Shown one piece after another: positions 1-14,100 of a stretch of 64,000 nucleotides of DNA. The number at the start of each line of letters is the position of its first letter. Position 1 is the stretch's first letter. Under the pieces are notes generated by a model. It searched no databases. It worked only from the letters and a program-made list of their open reading frames with translations, and was not told the DNA's origin. Source of the DNA: Nepenthes gracilis (Eukaryota; Streptophyta; Magnoliopsida; Caryophyllales; Nepenthaceae); contig BSYO01000025.1 of the NCBI GenBank assembly GCA_033239525.1, positions 14,108,001 through 14,172,000 of the forward strand, written 5' to 3'. The translations under genes and the position numbers were made by a program.

Positions 1-1554
1 ACATGCTAATTTGGTATTATGTACCCCCCCAGTCATGGTTTTAATTTTGGCATGCTAATAACATGAGGAACAAGTTCAAAAAATATTTTGTCCACGTTGC
101 TATTTGAGATCTGAAAGTGGCTTCTTGAAAATAATAGATATTGTACAACTGCTAAAAGCACATCTACTGAGAAGAATTAGGTAGTGATTCATTCAGATTT
201 TGAGGTGCATGGCCTGTTAATCTGAAGGCTTAAAAGAAATAAGAAGCTCAATGTTGATGAACATATGTTTCAGCGAACATGTGTTGCTCCAACATTGCCA
301 TATGATGAATGGGCTTTGAAAGATAAAAAATATGGTACTTACTATATAGTCACTCTTCAGGGTTTGTTGTTGTTAACCTTTTTATGTTTTTCGGGGTTAT
401 ATTTATAAATGTATAAAAATGCATTTAAAAATTGGTTTCATCCACATCACTTAACTATCAAAGCTACATATACTGAGGATTTTAATGGAAAAAATACGGG
501 AAAGAAATGGATATATACATGACTCTCTAAGGAAACTTATGGTTGTTGTTAGAAAAGAAAGGAGTTGGAGCTATCCATATAATGCTATTAAAGAAACGTA
601 TAAAGGAGCTTGTATATAAATGATTTGAAATTGGTGTTAGAAACATATGGAGTTGGTGTTATATATAATGCTATTAAGAAAGTAGCTTGTAGTAAATATA
701 TAAATGAGACATAATGATATGCATGGCGGGGTAATCACTGGTGTTAGAATTGTTGGAGGTGAAACCGAGGATTTTTTTATTATAATAAAATCATATCAAG
801 AGTCCTCTTTCAGTCCTACATTTTCCTAAGTAATGGATGAACATAGGAGATATTTGAAATTTGTTGGTGTGTTTACTATCTACAGATAAATCCAATATTT
901 GGGACTAGAGGAAGGGTAGAATCAATTTGATCGTACTTGTGTTTATTGAGGGAGGTTATTTAATGCAAAAGGGGGCTCCACAATCAAGGTTAATGATGTC
1001 ATGGAATTCTTAAAACTAATAGTTTTCATAACCTTTGACCTATAATTCCAGTAAGTAGAGAGTTGATGAAGACGCGATGCACAGGGTCTACGTTGTTGGT
1101 TAAAAAGGACGAAAATATTGGAAGTATTATGTAGTTATCAGGTACCTCTAAAGGTTAAAGGGAAATTTGAAGGACCACTAAAGATTAGATTTATTTTTGG
1201 GATTGGAATGTTTAGCAATTACAAAACAAAAAATAAAACGTTGCAGAAATCAAAAAGTCAAAATGGATGGATGATGTAACTCTTTAAATATTAAGGAAGG
1301 ATGTTTAAGATGATTTAGACATCTAAAATGTCTGACAATTGATTCACTAACAAGAAAAGTTGATTTGGTAGAGGTCTGAGACAAGAAAAGAGAAAAAATA
1401 ATCTTGGCTTACAAAAACTTGGAGTGAAATGTTGAGAAAGGATTTGAAATTGCTTCTGTGTTAGTATTGACTTCAATATTTTGCTATAATCTTTCATTTA
1501 TTGTCACTTGCTTGGTGCTGTTTCAGCTGATGTCAATGTGATCCATTCGTTTAG
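1..1554. other. intronic sequence upstream of the first placed exon
   Basis: No exon could be placed here. The stretch is AT-rich, has stops in all frames, and ends in the acceptor just before the exon at 1555. The 5' exons of the ligase gene (N-terminal part of its first module) must lie before the window or be too diverged to see. A short GC-richer patch near 240-330 gave no recognisable protein. Confidence 0.5.
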
Positions 1555-4500
1555 GGAAGTCAGTCGATTGAAACAGACCTATTGATGTGGTTTCAAAGAA
1601 ATAAGTTGGACACCAACACCGGCAAAGTTGTGGTAAAGAACTTGGTCTGCTAGAAAATTTATCTCTCTAGAAGTACTGGCAAGGTAAAATGACCTTTGGA
1701 TTATTTTGTTTTTGATTGCAGGTAAAACCAGCAAGAGCAGGATCAAGCATTGGTGTTACAGTTGCATACGGAGTTGCTGATTCTTTGAGAAAGGCTAATA
1801 AAATCATTACAGAGGTATGTTAGGTAGGACTGTTCACTTCACTCTTCTTTTTATTAAAAAAAAAAAAAAAAAAAGCTATTCATCCGATGAAAGTTTCAGG
1901 TTGACTAAGTACAGCATGAGTAGCATGATTTAGTTTATCGTTACCCTAGTTTTGGGTTTCTTATCCTTTTCTTTCCTTCTTTGAATCATGTTTTTTAACT
2001 TAGGGTATGGAAGTGAACACTAATTGGTTATGCGGCTAAAATTTCAGCTACTAGTCGATTGAAATCTATTAGATGTTTGTCATTGCCTCACTTGAGATCA
2101 TTTGAAGAAATGAAACATTACCAGAGTATTTTCTTCTAAAGTAGAGGGAGAAAGTAATTTTGAAGCACTGAGCAGTGGCAGATTGCATCTAACAAATTTA
2201 TTTCCTTGGTTGAACAGGAAATTGATGATAAAGTCCTAGTTGAAATTTTTCTTGAAGGTGGGAGGGAGTTTACTGCAATTGTCCTTGATGTGGGGACTGG
2301 TGTGGAGTGCTGTCCTGTTGCGCTGCTGTCAACTGAGGTGACCTACTTGAATATGATCTTATAATTTGTTATTCCTATTATATTGCATCTTGCGTCATCT
2401 CTTCTCGTGGATACTCATAGCTGCTGTCTTGGTCTTTTTACTTGTACCTGCTCATTCCAAATAATAAATATTAGGTGCTTGGTTGAGAGAACAAATTATA
2501 TTTCTGAGAAAAGGGTACCAAAATGCAGTGTTGTTTTCTTTCTTACCTTTAGCTTGCCATAGTTATGTGCTACTGTGTAATGTGTTTGCATTGGCTTCAC
2601 TTAGTAGACTGGTGGGACAGTTTATGCCGTCTTGTCTAGGATACCTTATAGTATGTCTTCAAGAACTTGACTTTCCCTTTCTTCTCCCCTAAAAATCCAT
2701 GGGAGGATTCAATTTCACCTTTTCTATCAATAAGTTTGATTCAAAAGTGTATCGATCTAATACAAATCATAAGTTGTATGGGATTCCCAAAATTGTAAAC
2801 AAGAATTAGATCACGTGGAATCAAAGAACTACAATTGTATGTACAAAACTAATAAATTTTGCACTGAAAACTTAACATTGCTATTACAAGAACTATAAAA
2901 CTTTACGGAAACTGTTACATTCTTACAGATTTATAGTTTGACTGCTTGACAATTTATAGGTAGTGTGGAATTCAATTTGTTGACTTAATTGACTTTTTAA
3001 AAATACAATCTGATGCAGCAGAGGAGGAAGAACAGAGAAAAAGAAAGGGGAGAAGCGTGATGAGAGAAAGGGGAAAATAAAGGAGAGGGAAGGGAAAGAA
3101 GCAGAGACAGATGAGAGAGGATTCATCATTAATTCAATAATGGTTGCACAAGCTTTTAAATTGAAAACATGAGTAAACCCTAATAATGAAATAATGAAAT
3201 TCTAGTAATTAAGAAAAAACAGGAAATACTTCTAATAAGGAAACCATAATTATAAGGAAATCTTAATAACAACATAAGAAAATATTACAAAATGACCCAT
3301 GGACAACAACCTATAATAGTAAAGCCTAAAACTAAGAAAACAGACGAATAAAAAATCATATCCTCTTCTCCATCCCTTCAAAAGGGTGAAAAAAAAAACT
3401 GATAATAAGAGAATTTTATTTGAGATGTCCTATGCGTTACTTTTTCCATAATGTCCTTTTTTCCTCCTTGAAGTGTAAATTTCTTATCTTAGGTAATTAC
3501 TTCTTAGGATACCAAGGTTTTGTTATGGTCCTCCCAAATAAGAGGTTCTCTCATTCTCCTAAAGGTTGAGAACTTGAGATGTATCCTTACAATTTGAAAA
3601 GATGAGATTAAAACAACTCTTTAAAATGTTATTTTAATATCTACTCTTCATCACTTTTAAATGATTACAATTGTTGGGAGGATAAGGACGGCTCCCATTT
3701 AGGAGGACCATATAGAATCCAGGAAAGTAGGCTAAAATTGATGTTGACTTGAAATTATTTGACCTCTGTTCCCACTTCCCAGTCATTTGCAACTTTTATG
3801 GTATCGTATGACTTTGCACTGTGAATGCACAAGTTATTTATAATTATACTAGGAGTGAGCGCCCCCAAGTCCTTGGTTGATCCCTTCTGTTTTGCTCTGA
3901 AACGTTTTAATCTTTCTTGGTAGGGCTGCATCTTCTGTGTACAGTACAGTGAATTGCTTTCTTACTAATTCTATCACTTTCTGATCTGGGTTAATTGTTT
4001 TTACGTTCCATGTGCTGATTTATCTGTACAGCTTAAAATTTGAATATTCATATATGCTTCATGTCACTTTCATGGGGGCATTTTCTACATGGAATCTCTA
4101 TTATTATCAACAAAATGAAAACAATACTGAAGTGGAGTCGAAGTATCTCGAGAAATTTACTCATAGTTGATATGATGTGCACTTGGTACAGAAAATTTAG
4201 ACCTGCTGGTTGCATTTATACTCTGTATTATTTCCTCAATGATTATATTCATTTACAACCAGGTGGAGCTGCAGGTCAATGATGACATTGATTTGAAGGA
4301 GAAGGATGCAATATTTAATTACCGGAGGAAGTATCTGCCAACACAACAGGTATGCAAAAGAAATGAAAAGGAGCTTTCAGTTCAATTATCTTTTCATATT
4401 AGAGGCATTTCATACTTTGGTCTACCGCAAGATGATGAATATTCCCTGAAGCAGCTCATTAAGTTACTGCAACTGTCGACACTAGCACTTGTCTTTACGT

Positions 4501-5112
4501 AGTGTAACTTTGCTGAGAATGACCTGGGTCGCATTTTGTAGTTGACACCCTATAAGGAAATTAGTTTTTGACTTGATGTCTGATGGCGCTGCACACCACA
4601 TACTTGAGTCTATGCAGGATGGACGAAAATATAGGATCTCAACAGTAGCATACTTTTTAATGAGTCCTGGACATCCAATTTGAATGATAGACAACATATC
4701 TTGCTTTGCTTTATGTCTTATCTGAAGAATTTTACATGTTTTACAGGTTGCTTATCACACTCCACCTCGTTTTCCTCTAGATGTAATTGAGAATATTCGA
4801 GATGGAGCCTCACTGTTATTCCAACGACTTGGCTTGTCTGATTTTGCTCGGATCGATGGTTGGTATTTGCCGCCTTCTGCTTGCATATCATCTTCAGGAG
4901 AGAAGTTTGGTAGAACTAATTCTGGCATTGTGTTATTTACAGACATAAATTTGGTGAGATATTCCCATTCTAGCATGTATAATTGATCATAATGATTCTT
5001 CATATGCATAGATACACTTATTGAGACATGTAGTTGACCTTCTTTTTGGGTTGTGTCCATTTAGATCAGTGGGATGGAGCAGACCAGTTTCTTATTTCAG
5101 CAAGCCTCAAAG
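1555..5112 (+). CDS. first ligase module, central and C-terminal exons
   Basis: Six exons encode the part of module 1 that binds ATP and metal. Exon 1555-1632 ends in LDTNTGKVV and leads into VKPARAGSSIGV (1722-1814), the glycine-rich ATP-grasp segment. Exon 2218-2337 has VEIFLEGGREFT. Exon 4747-4953 contains FARIDGW, matching the R-x-D signature. Where the family usually has E-[VI]-N followed by a small residue and PG(M), this module reads TDINLISGM across the junction of exons 4747-4953 and 5065-5112. The Asn is kept, but Glu is replaced by Asp and the PG turn is changed. Module 1 may therefore be catalytically weakened or specialised. This is inference from motifs only. Confidence 0.8.
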
Positions 5113-8100
5113 GTACTTATGTAACCTGCTGCATGTTGTAGTGAACTTAGAATGGATCCTAAGTTGGGACATCTGTGATCTAATCTGACATGATAACTTT
5201 TTTGTGGTATATATTTTCTTGCCTCTCCATGGATTGGGGGTGAACCTCTAGGTTGGATTTTCACATTCAAAAATACTAAGAAGTATTATTCAGCATGCTT
5301 GCGTGCGGTTCCCCAGTCTTGCAACCTATGTTGAGGAATCAATTTTCTTGCTTGGAAAATCAAGGTACTCACATATGGAGGAGTCATTTGTTATAGACAA
5401 AGGTGCTCATAAAGTTTTTGTAATTTTTGGAGGGGACACTTCAGAGAGACAAGTATCTCTGATGAGTGGAACAAATGTTTGGCTCAACTTGAAGGCATTT
5501 AGTGATGTAAGTATTCATAACTGTCACCTACTGTAATTTATCGTGTTCAACCTAGTGCATCCATATAGCTGCTGCTTTGTAACATTATGTCAAGTGTGTT
5601 TTTGTGTACAAGATAATTTGAGCTGTCCTGTGAACTTTTAGCTTCTGAGTACATTTTAGGAGTATATTTTTATCTCCACTCTGTGTTCTAATGTATTTTG
5701 AAGTCTTTGCCATACTCATTTTTTGCAAATGTCTTATTGGTTTTTCCTCTGTTGAATCTGTTCCAGTGTTTCGACTTGCTCTGAGCTTCATGTGAAAATC
5801 CAATAACATAGTTAAGCTACCATTTTTTGGTTTGACTAGATTTTTGTTGCCAGGTTAGTGCACAAAAGTGGCATTAAAGCTCTACACCAAGTTTATACAC
5901 TGAGTACATATTAGTAATTACTGTTGGCTCTGGGTACTCCTCAAGTATTTGGGACTTGAAACGTGATCAATAATGATGGTGGCAATGAAGTGTTGGCAAC
6001 TTTGACATATTTTAGAAATGGAATTTAGTTCATAGAATCATCGAACTCATTAGTCTTTCTTTTAAAAATTAAGATTGTCGCATGAGTATTTGTGTTTGTA
6101 TTATATGTATGGATGAAAATATTGGTATCAGTATTGGTCGTGGCTATGTCAATATTAGATTTATCGGACCATCTCTATTGGTATCGCATATATAACAATC
6201 AAAAAAAATTTTAAAAATTCTAAACTGATAGAGCTGTATCGCCTAAAATATAAGTTAAATCGGCCGTATCAACAGATATATTCGATATATTATCAATACG
6301 ACAATATATCGCGACATCGTTGTGTTATCGAGAATATCGGTATTGAGCTCGCCATTATCAATACATGTTGGCTGATATTTGCATCTATGGTTGTGTGATT
6401 GGATTGGCTAATTATTTCTTCTCAAGATTGTGGACCATTAAAAGTGAAGGCTACCCTTGCCAATTAGAATATTGTTTGAACTAGATACTCATTAAAGCGT
6501 TAATTGCACTACTTTCTGGGCCATAGATAACAGGATTAATCTTACCCCCTATGAACCGTGATCTGGGTCGCATGCTTTGGATCATGGTACACCTGACTTC
6601 CATTTTGCAGCAGTATGTCAAATGGATCGCCTATAGTGGTGTTCCAATTTCTAGGCAGAGAAAATGTCAATAGTGGAAAAATTCCAACAACTAGTACTTC
6701 CAAAAATCTAAATCGCACATCTTCAAATCTTCAAGCAAGAAATTTGAACTGCAAATGTGAAAAATTGAACAATCCTCCATCCTACCCATGATTTATGCTT
6801 CGTCTTTGAAGAATAAGGAAGAGAAAATAATAGAAAAAAAGTAAACATCAGAAACAGAAGTTTGTTGTCAATAGGAAGTGAGAGAGACATTTTTCACTGA
6901 GAGTTGAAGAGCTTTCTGAAGTTTTTTTCCCCTTAGGCAATTGTTGAGAGAGAGAGAGAGAGATGGGGAAAGAAAGAAGCAAATTTTTTGCCTTGGTAAT
7001 TGTAATCATGATTAAATATTTTTCTGTAAATTAATTGTCAAAATTTATTACTGGATTTCAGGAATTAATTTTCCCAGCTAGACTATGATCCCTTGCCTCT
7101 GCCCCTGCCTCCCTGCTACCCTGAGTGGGCGGCCCATATTGGCCCTGCTGCCCCTGGTGCGGCAGTGGTAGTAATATTTATTTCTAGATAGAATATTTAT
7201 TTACTGTGCAAACCAAATAATGTAATATTTATTTCCATTTATTTTCCTGGTAATATATATTCCATTCTCATCTTATACTCTTCCTGAAACTAGATGTCAT
7301 GTAAATTTATTGCTTTAACTATTCCAGAATAAAAGCTTTATACCTGATACATCGCAATATTTACTGTAAGGACTGGAGAATTAATTGCATTGTACTACCA
7401 TATATCGAGTGAGGTGGTGTGCACCCTTACCCCGATGTACAACATACCATGTTTATGTAACTATCTACACTTTACATAGTTTTTGGTAATGGCTTCATCA
7501 TCCTTTATTAGTTAAGATTCATATCTTATGTACTTTTTCTAACTTCTAATGGCTTGTCTGATTATTGCATTTTTTTAAGTTGTAGACTTAGTAGTTTCAA
7601 TGGAAACAACTTCTCTATGATATGAGAATAAGGATATATGCATCTGACCCCATGTCCATGAGGTGGGAGTCTCATGCACTAAGCTATTCTTTAAAGTTGG
7701 TAGAACAAAAGAAATTCATCTTTTAGGGAATGATGTATGGACACGTGTAAATGCAAGATTTATTGATGCTAAATGAGTGCATGCTGATTAATGTGCTCCA
7801 TATATATATTTTTTTGTTTTATTACTGTCCAATCTTTGTCTTATTATTGTTTCTGGATCATCTTATCATAGCATTCTTATTCCAGAATAACTCCTTAGCA
7901 ATGCTTTTAGCACTCCTTTGCAAGGTTCTAGGCCCTTTTTGAATTGTTGGTGCTTCTATGTGGCAGGAATGAGTGAGGAATGCTACTTAGATATGCAAGT
8001 TTTTTTTGGTCAAAATGCCTATAACTAGGACTTAATTAGCATTTTTGATTGCTTGAAGTTCCTGTTCATAAAACTCTAAGTTCTTTAATCAGTATGCCTG

Positions 8101-11100
8101 AACTTGATACTTAAAACAAAAGCTTGTACTAGTGGAGCAAGTGATGGTTTCAGGATAGGCTGCATTCAAGCGTATGAGTGTAAAAGTGCATTTTTAGTTG
8201 AGAATCGGTCATATGATTGTAAATTGTGGTTGCAACAGCTTGAAGTGATACCTTGTTTGCTCGCCCCAACATATTCATCTTATACGCAAAAGGGTAGCAA
8301 GGAAGTTGATGTGAGCTCTAGATCAGTCTGGTCCTTACCGTAAGTACAGGTCTTCTGTTCCTTGCTTTCATTTCATATAACTCCTAATTTTGTATAGTTC
8401 CATAGGTCTTATCATCATCTTGTTGTCTCCTGCCTTACTATTTTGATGTTATCATTGGTTACAGCTACCAAACATCTGGTGTAGCATGATATTTTGTAAG
8501 CCCTAATTCCACTTGGAATCATTTTCTTGCTCCTAAAATATTCTGAACTTACTGAATTAAACACAATATTCGGTCATCATTTCCTAACTAGACTATTATT
8601 GTTGAGCCTTATTGAAATGAGTTCTCTGACATTGAGAATACCTTGAAATTGATCTGCATGGCTTTTGACTTTTCTAGGTTTTAGCAACCAAAAGATAGAA
8701 ACTAAAATGGCTTGTAATGCAACTGTTTAAGGAATCATAAAAACTTAGGGTTAATCTGTCATAGTGAGGCTGTAGATGCAGTTCGCTAAGTGTGTATATT
8801 TATAAGCTTGAACCAGTTGTATATGCATTATTTAGTGGTCAAAAATATGAATGCAGAAAGATCCCCTTGTGGAGGAGAGGGTGAAATGCAAGTGAGGTCT
8901 GGGTTTTGCGTGAGCTCAATCTGACCACCATTGTTATCTGATGATTTCCAATGATGGGGTTTTAGGGCCCTCAAAGTACCTGAGACAGAGAAGTGCCCTT
9001 GCAATCATGGTAAGATATCTGGATGATGAAGGTGACAGATTAAGAAGAGAAAATGGCCAACTAATAAGTGGATGAAGGGCAGTTTTGTTTTGTGAGGATT
9101 TCAAGGCCAAAGAATCGATTGGATGCAAAAAAGATGTGGGTTCTTTTTTTTAAACCATTGTCATGTAAAAGGATTAGTCTTTCTTCATACAACTATCTTT
9201 TGGAGAAATTTCCAACGATTAGATAGTGGGAGAAAGTTGTAATAAATCCACTAGTTCAGGCAAAATGGCATTATTCTTAGGTCTTGATTCTTGTTTTCAT
9301 TGCAACTCGTTTGTATCATCCAATTATATTCATTGTTTGGATACAGGTACTCTCTTGTGCTGAGGCATACAACGGAGGAAGTTCTAGCAGCATGCATTGA
9401 GGCAATTGAACCTTCTCGAGCTGCACTGACTTCTCACTTAAGGAAACAAGTGATGGATGAACTTATGGTTGGCTTGCAGAGGCATAATTGGTTTACCGGG
9501 TTTGATATATCTAATGAACAACCTGTAAGATACTCTTTAGGGGAATGGGTCAAGCTAGCCAAGGAAGTTCAGGCTACTGTTTTTATTGCAGGTTTTTTTT
9601 TCGCACTATCTATCACTAGTATTGCATTGTTCATTTTTAGTTTGGTTGCATTTGTTAATTGACTAACACAGGCAATAGTTACTCAACATAATTATATGCA
9701 TGGAACACAGTACCGGATATATATCAATTGAAATATATGTGGAACACTTGTACATCCAATTGATCTCTTGGCATTTATCGTCATGATTAGGTTGATGAAC
9801 ATTTCTGGAGATCTTTTCAAGAGAACAATTTTACGTTGATCATATAATCTTGGAAGATAAAACTTTGAATGTGTGCTGCTGAATTATGGCCGTACATATT
9901 AGGAGTTTTTTCCAATTCCATATGTAGCTTTTAAATGCCTTACTTGGCATCATACACTTGCCAAGTGTCAGTTAATGCTAGATAATAAATGGTTGCAAGA
10001 TAATATAACAGGGCTTGATTCCCAAAGAAAGAAGAAAAGGGAGATTTAGAAGATCGGGAAACTTGGAAAGTCACGCTAGCTTTTTCTTGGCATCACTTTG
10101 CCCCTTCGATAGCAACAAATTATCAATTTATGTTCAATAAAAATACTCTCTCTCTTTTATGTAAATCTATTCATAAGCCTTTTCTAAAATTTGTTACTTT
10201 TTGGAGCACTCTACAACTATGCATTTGTCATGTTAATGAATTTGGGATGGAAAAATAGCAAAATAAATGCAAAGAAAATCAATATCACCCTAACCATGTG
10301 GAAAGAACAGGAACTGAATGAAAAATGGCTATAATTTTGGGATGTGCTTGCAATTGTTTATTTGTTTATTTTTAATTGTTATTAAGGGTGAGCCTTGGTA
10401 TAATAGCAAGGTTATCCCATTCTAACTAAGAGGTCACGTGCTTAAAATATTGAATTAGCCTCTTTGCAAGGCAGGAGTAAAACTACGTACATCTAAACCC
10501 CTTGAGATCTTATAATGTCAAGAGTCTCATGTACTAGACACCCCCTTTTATTATCGTTGCTTTAGTATGTACACCTAACCCCCCTGAGATTTTATAATGT
10601 CAAAGCCTCGTGTATGAGGCGGCCCCTTTTTATTATCATTTGCTTTAGGTTTGTTTTAGCTACTACCTTGTAATTTAAAGAATCTCTTATTTAGAAATTA
10701 ATTCCTTGGTTAAATTAGGTTTTAGATATTTGATTACTTTCAAAAATATTGGTATATGTATTGGTCGTAACCATATTGGATAATATGTAGAGGTATTAGC
10801 TATATTGAAAGAAAAAATTATGAGAATAGTAAGTTGACAGGATCGTATTTGGTATCGACTGATATATCAGCCATATATCAAATACATCGGACGGTATTTT
10901 GATTATCGTCAAATATATTGCGATATATTACCGATATGGTAATATATCGTAATATTGTCACAGTATCAAGAAATGTTGGTAACGGAGGACTTGATATATA
11001 TACATATAGGCTGATATTTGTGTTTATGTTACTTCCTCAATTTGAAATCCATAGAGGTAATACTGTGTCGGAGACATTCTTTGACACAGTGACTTGGCTA

Positions 11101-14100
11101 CATATATTTGACCCTCAAATTCCGTAATGTTGGAGTCCAGTGCATTGGGCCAACCTTTTCGTGACAACAAGATGTCATGTAGTGGCATAGTGCCAGCCAC
11201 GTGTAGTTAATAGTAATTAAAAATAGTTAGTAGCTAACAAATAGAGAGTTAATAGTTAGAGGTGATGTAACTAATGTATCTTTTGTAGCCTATAAATGCA
11301 TGCCCCTTGTAATCAGATGTATGGAATTGATAATTAATTGAATGGTTGCCCTTGAGCAATTGTCTCCCCCCTCCTCTCTCTCTTCTGGACTCCCCTTTTC
11401 TCTTCCTCTTCTCTGGTTCTTCTTCCATTGTTTTGTAAACCATGGCTTCTTGAATCCTTCAAGTTGTTGCACTTTTATTTTACTTATATTTTAAAGATTG
11501 CCCCCTCAAGGATTTTAGTTGCAGTATTGATTGTAACTCAATTTTTGGGAGAATGAATTAGCTCTAAAGAGAAATTAACTCATTTCTATAGTCTCAGTTG
11601 CCTCGCATTTTCATGCATATGGTTAAAAGAATTGAAACTGGCTGTTCTAGTGGCTCAATATTATTAGAAAGCTTCAATAATTGAATGCAAGAGGAAAAGA
11701 CATGTTTACAATGAAATTTGATTGATGAGGTAACTGAATTTCCAATGGTTATAAATTTCATTTCATATTTTATTTAGTGTGCAATATTAGTTTTGGAGAT
11801 TTTTTTCCATGATTAGGGATATATTACTCTTTTCCCTTCCTTCGAATGTCAATTGCATCATTTGCATGTTGACAGCTCTGTTTCTAGATGGATGTATTTA
11901 TTTTAAAATGAGTAACTCAATTATTGATGTCATGAAGAACTATTGCGCTGCCAACTTAATGAGGTTTAGTTCACAAACATCATCATTGATTAGCCTGTGA
12001 AGAATCAAATTTACCTGTATGCTATTTAAGATTTAGTACTGTTCTTTTTTAAGTATGCTATTTTCTATTTCAAATATATATATATATTTTCGGCAGTACA
12101 TGGAGGCATTGGTGAAGATGGTACACTTCAGTCCTTGCTGGAGGCTGAAGGAGTTCCTTATACAGGTAAATTTGATCAAAATTATGGTACTATGCAATAA
12201 CAAATCCCTAAGTCTTTGTGTGTGTATAACTTAACAAAAAAAAGGTCTTACTATGTTGGATCAATTACAACAAAAATTTCTGACGTTTGGCTCATTCTCT
12301 GTTTTCTTTGATGTTGAAGGGCCTGGTGTAGTAGCTTCCAGCATCTGTATGGACAAAGTCGCAACATCACTGGCTCTTAAGCATGTACGGTGAACTTTCG
12401 AGCTATAATGTCCTGTGAATACTTACAATCATGGATAAAAACATCAGCATTGGTTATGGCTGCGGCCGTATCAGAACTGGACATATTAGATAATACGTAT
12501 TGGTATTATTTTTATTAGAAGGAAAAATTTTTCTGAAAATTGTATACTGAAAGGATCGTATTAACTAATATATCGACTTACATATATCGTTGATATGAAA
12601 ACATGTCGCAATATTCGTGATATTAGAAAATTTCGATATTAAGCGGCCCTGATAGCGATATATATTAGACAATATTTACAATATTGGCTAATATATGAAT
12701 CAATGCTCAAAATAGATGTGCATTCTTAGACAAAGCATCATGCTTGAGCTCTATACACATTATGACAAGTAGAACAACATTTTACTTGGGCCATTAATCT
12801 GAAATTCATCTCAGCTGTGTCTGCAATCTGCATTCGCATGTAGATAAGTACATTCTGATATAGGAAGTATAAAACACTGAATTTTATCTTTAAAGTTTTA
12901 TCTTGTTATTGTTATGAATATAATTGATCATGGAGTTTGAGCATGAACTCCAGGATTCAGAGGCCAGGCTTGAAATGTATCATGAAGTTATGGGTATGGG
13001 AGTAATGCAGCTGCTCCACTCACCTACAGCCCACTCTTTATGTATGGGTCTGTTGGGATTTAAAAATTTAAAAATAAAATAAAATGGGACCTACATATAG
13101 TGAGTGTGTTGTAGATGAGTCGAACAGGTATCATTTTCCTAAAAATATTATGATTTGTTTAGTAGTCATTGTTCAACGACATACCAAGTACAATAAATTG
13201 TGTCAATGGGAAATTGGGAATATGTTTCTCTTTGTTCCTTTTCTTGGTTGAAGCCACAAATCTCACTATCTTTTTTCTTTCGATAAGTGTAGTTCATCAA
13301 TTTTCATATCTACATATACCCCATGGATGCATGGGATTCTAAATTACCCAAAGAATACTGAAATACCATAGTTATACCTAGGGCCCACAAAAATTGGTCC
13401 TACCAAAAGACCTTTCTACACGGTGTCTTAAACAAAAGGAAACCAGATAGCTAAACAGACCAAAATCAGGGCTGTCTATGTTATATTTAATCCAAGGTAA
13501 AGCCCGAGATTGTAGAGCAGGTTCCACTACTGGTACTATAGATCATTTTCAGAATCATTATTGCAGAACTTAAAACTAGTTGACAACTCTGCAAACATTT
13601 TGAAGAGTTGTAGCGAATGTTAGAAATTATCTTGACGACATAGTAGTTGTTTGGATTCAACCACAGCACAACTGAAAAATCAAATCTCCCCATCAACATT
13701 AGCCACCTTTCTCATCTAATTGAATCCAATGAACAACAAACAATAAGTGATCAAGCACACAAGTTACGCAATTAATTTTAATATAAAAACCTTTCTCAAC
13801 TAAGGAAGAATCCACGGGACCTTTTGTCCAATACAATCTCCACTGTAATGAAATTAAGTTACAAATAACCCCATCTAAGCAATCCCCTTCATAACAACCC
13901 CCTATGCAGAACCAATTAAAACTAATAACCGATAAGAGCAAAGACAACGAAAACGAACAATGAAAATGAACAATTAACCCATAATATGTTATACAATCGA
14001 AATTAGAATAATATGCTTAAACTTAACAAATGATGGAACTCAAATCAAAACTCAAATGGTTGTCAAAATCGTCCCTTCTTCACCTTTCTCCTTTCTCTCT

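Noticed and set aside
241..360. Short open stretch that might be an upstream ligase exon
   Set aside because: Its translation matches no part of the ligase and its borders do not fit the phase of the exon at 1555.
7085..7170. GC-rich patch (TGCCCCTGCCTCCC and CTGCCCCTGGTGCGG) in an intron
   Set aside because: Stands out in composition, but there is no ORF, repeat partner or RNA fold I could support.
8104..8238. Upstream in-frame extension of the exon at 8239
   Set aside because: The text does not fit the ligase family, while an AG acceptor at 8237-8238 joins exactly in phase to the exon ending at 5506.
9291..9346. In-frame extension before the exon at 9347
   Set aside because: It lies before a good acceptor (GATACAG), and the phase with the exon ending at 8339 requires the start at 9347.
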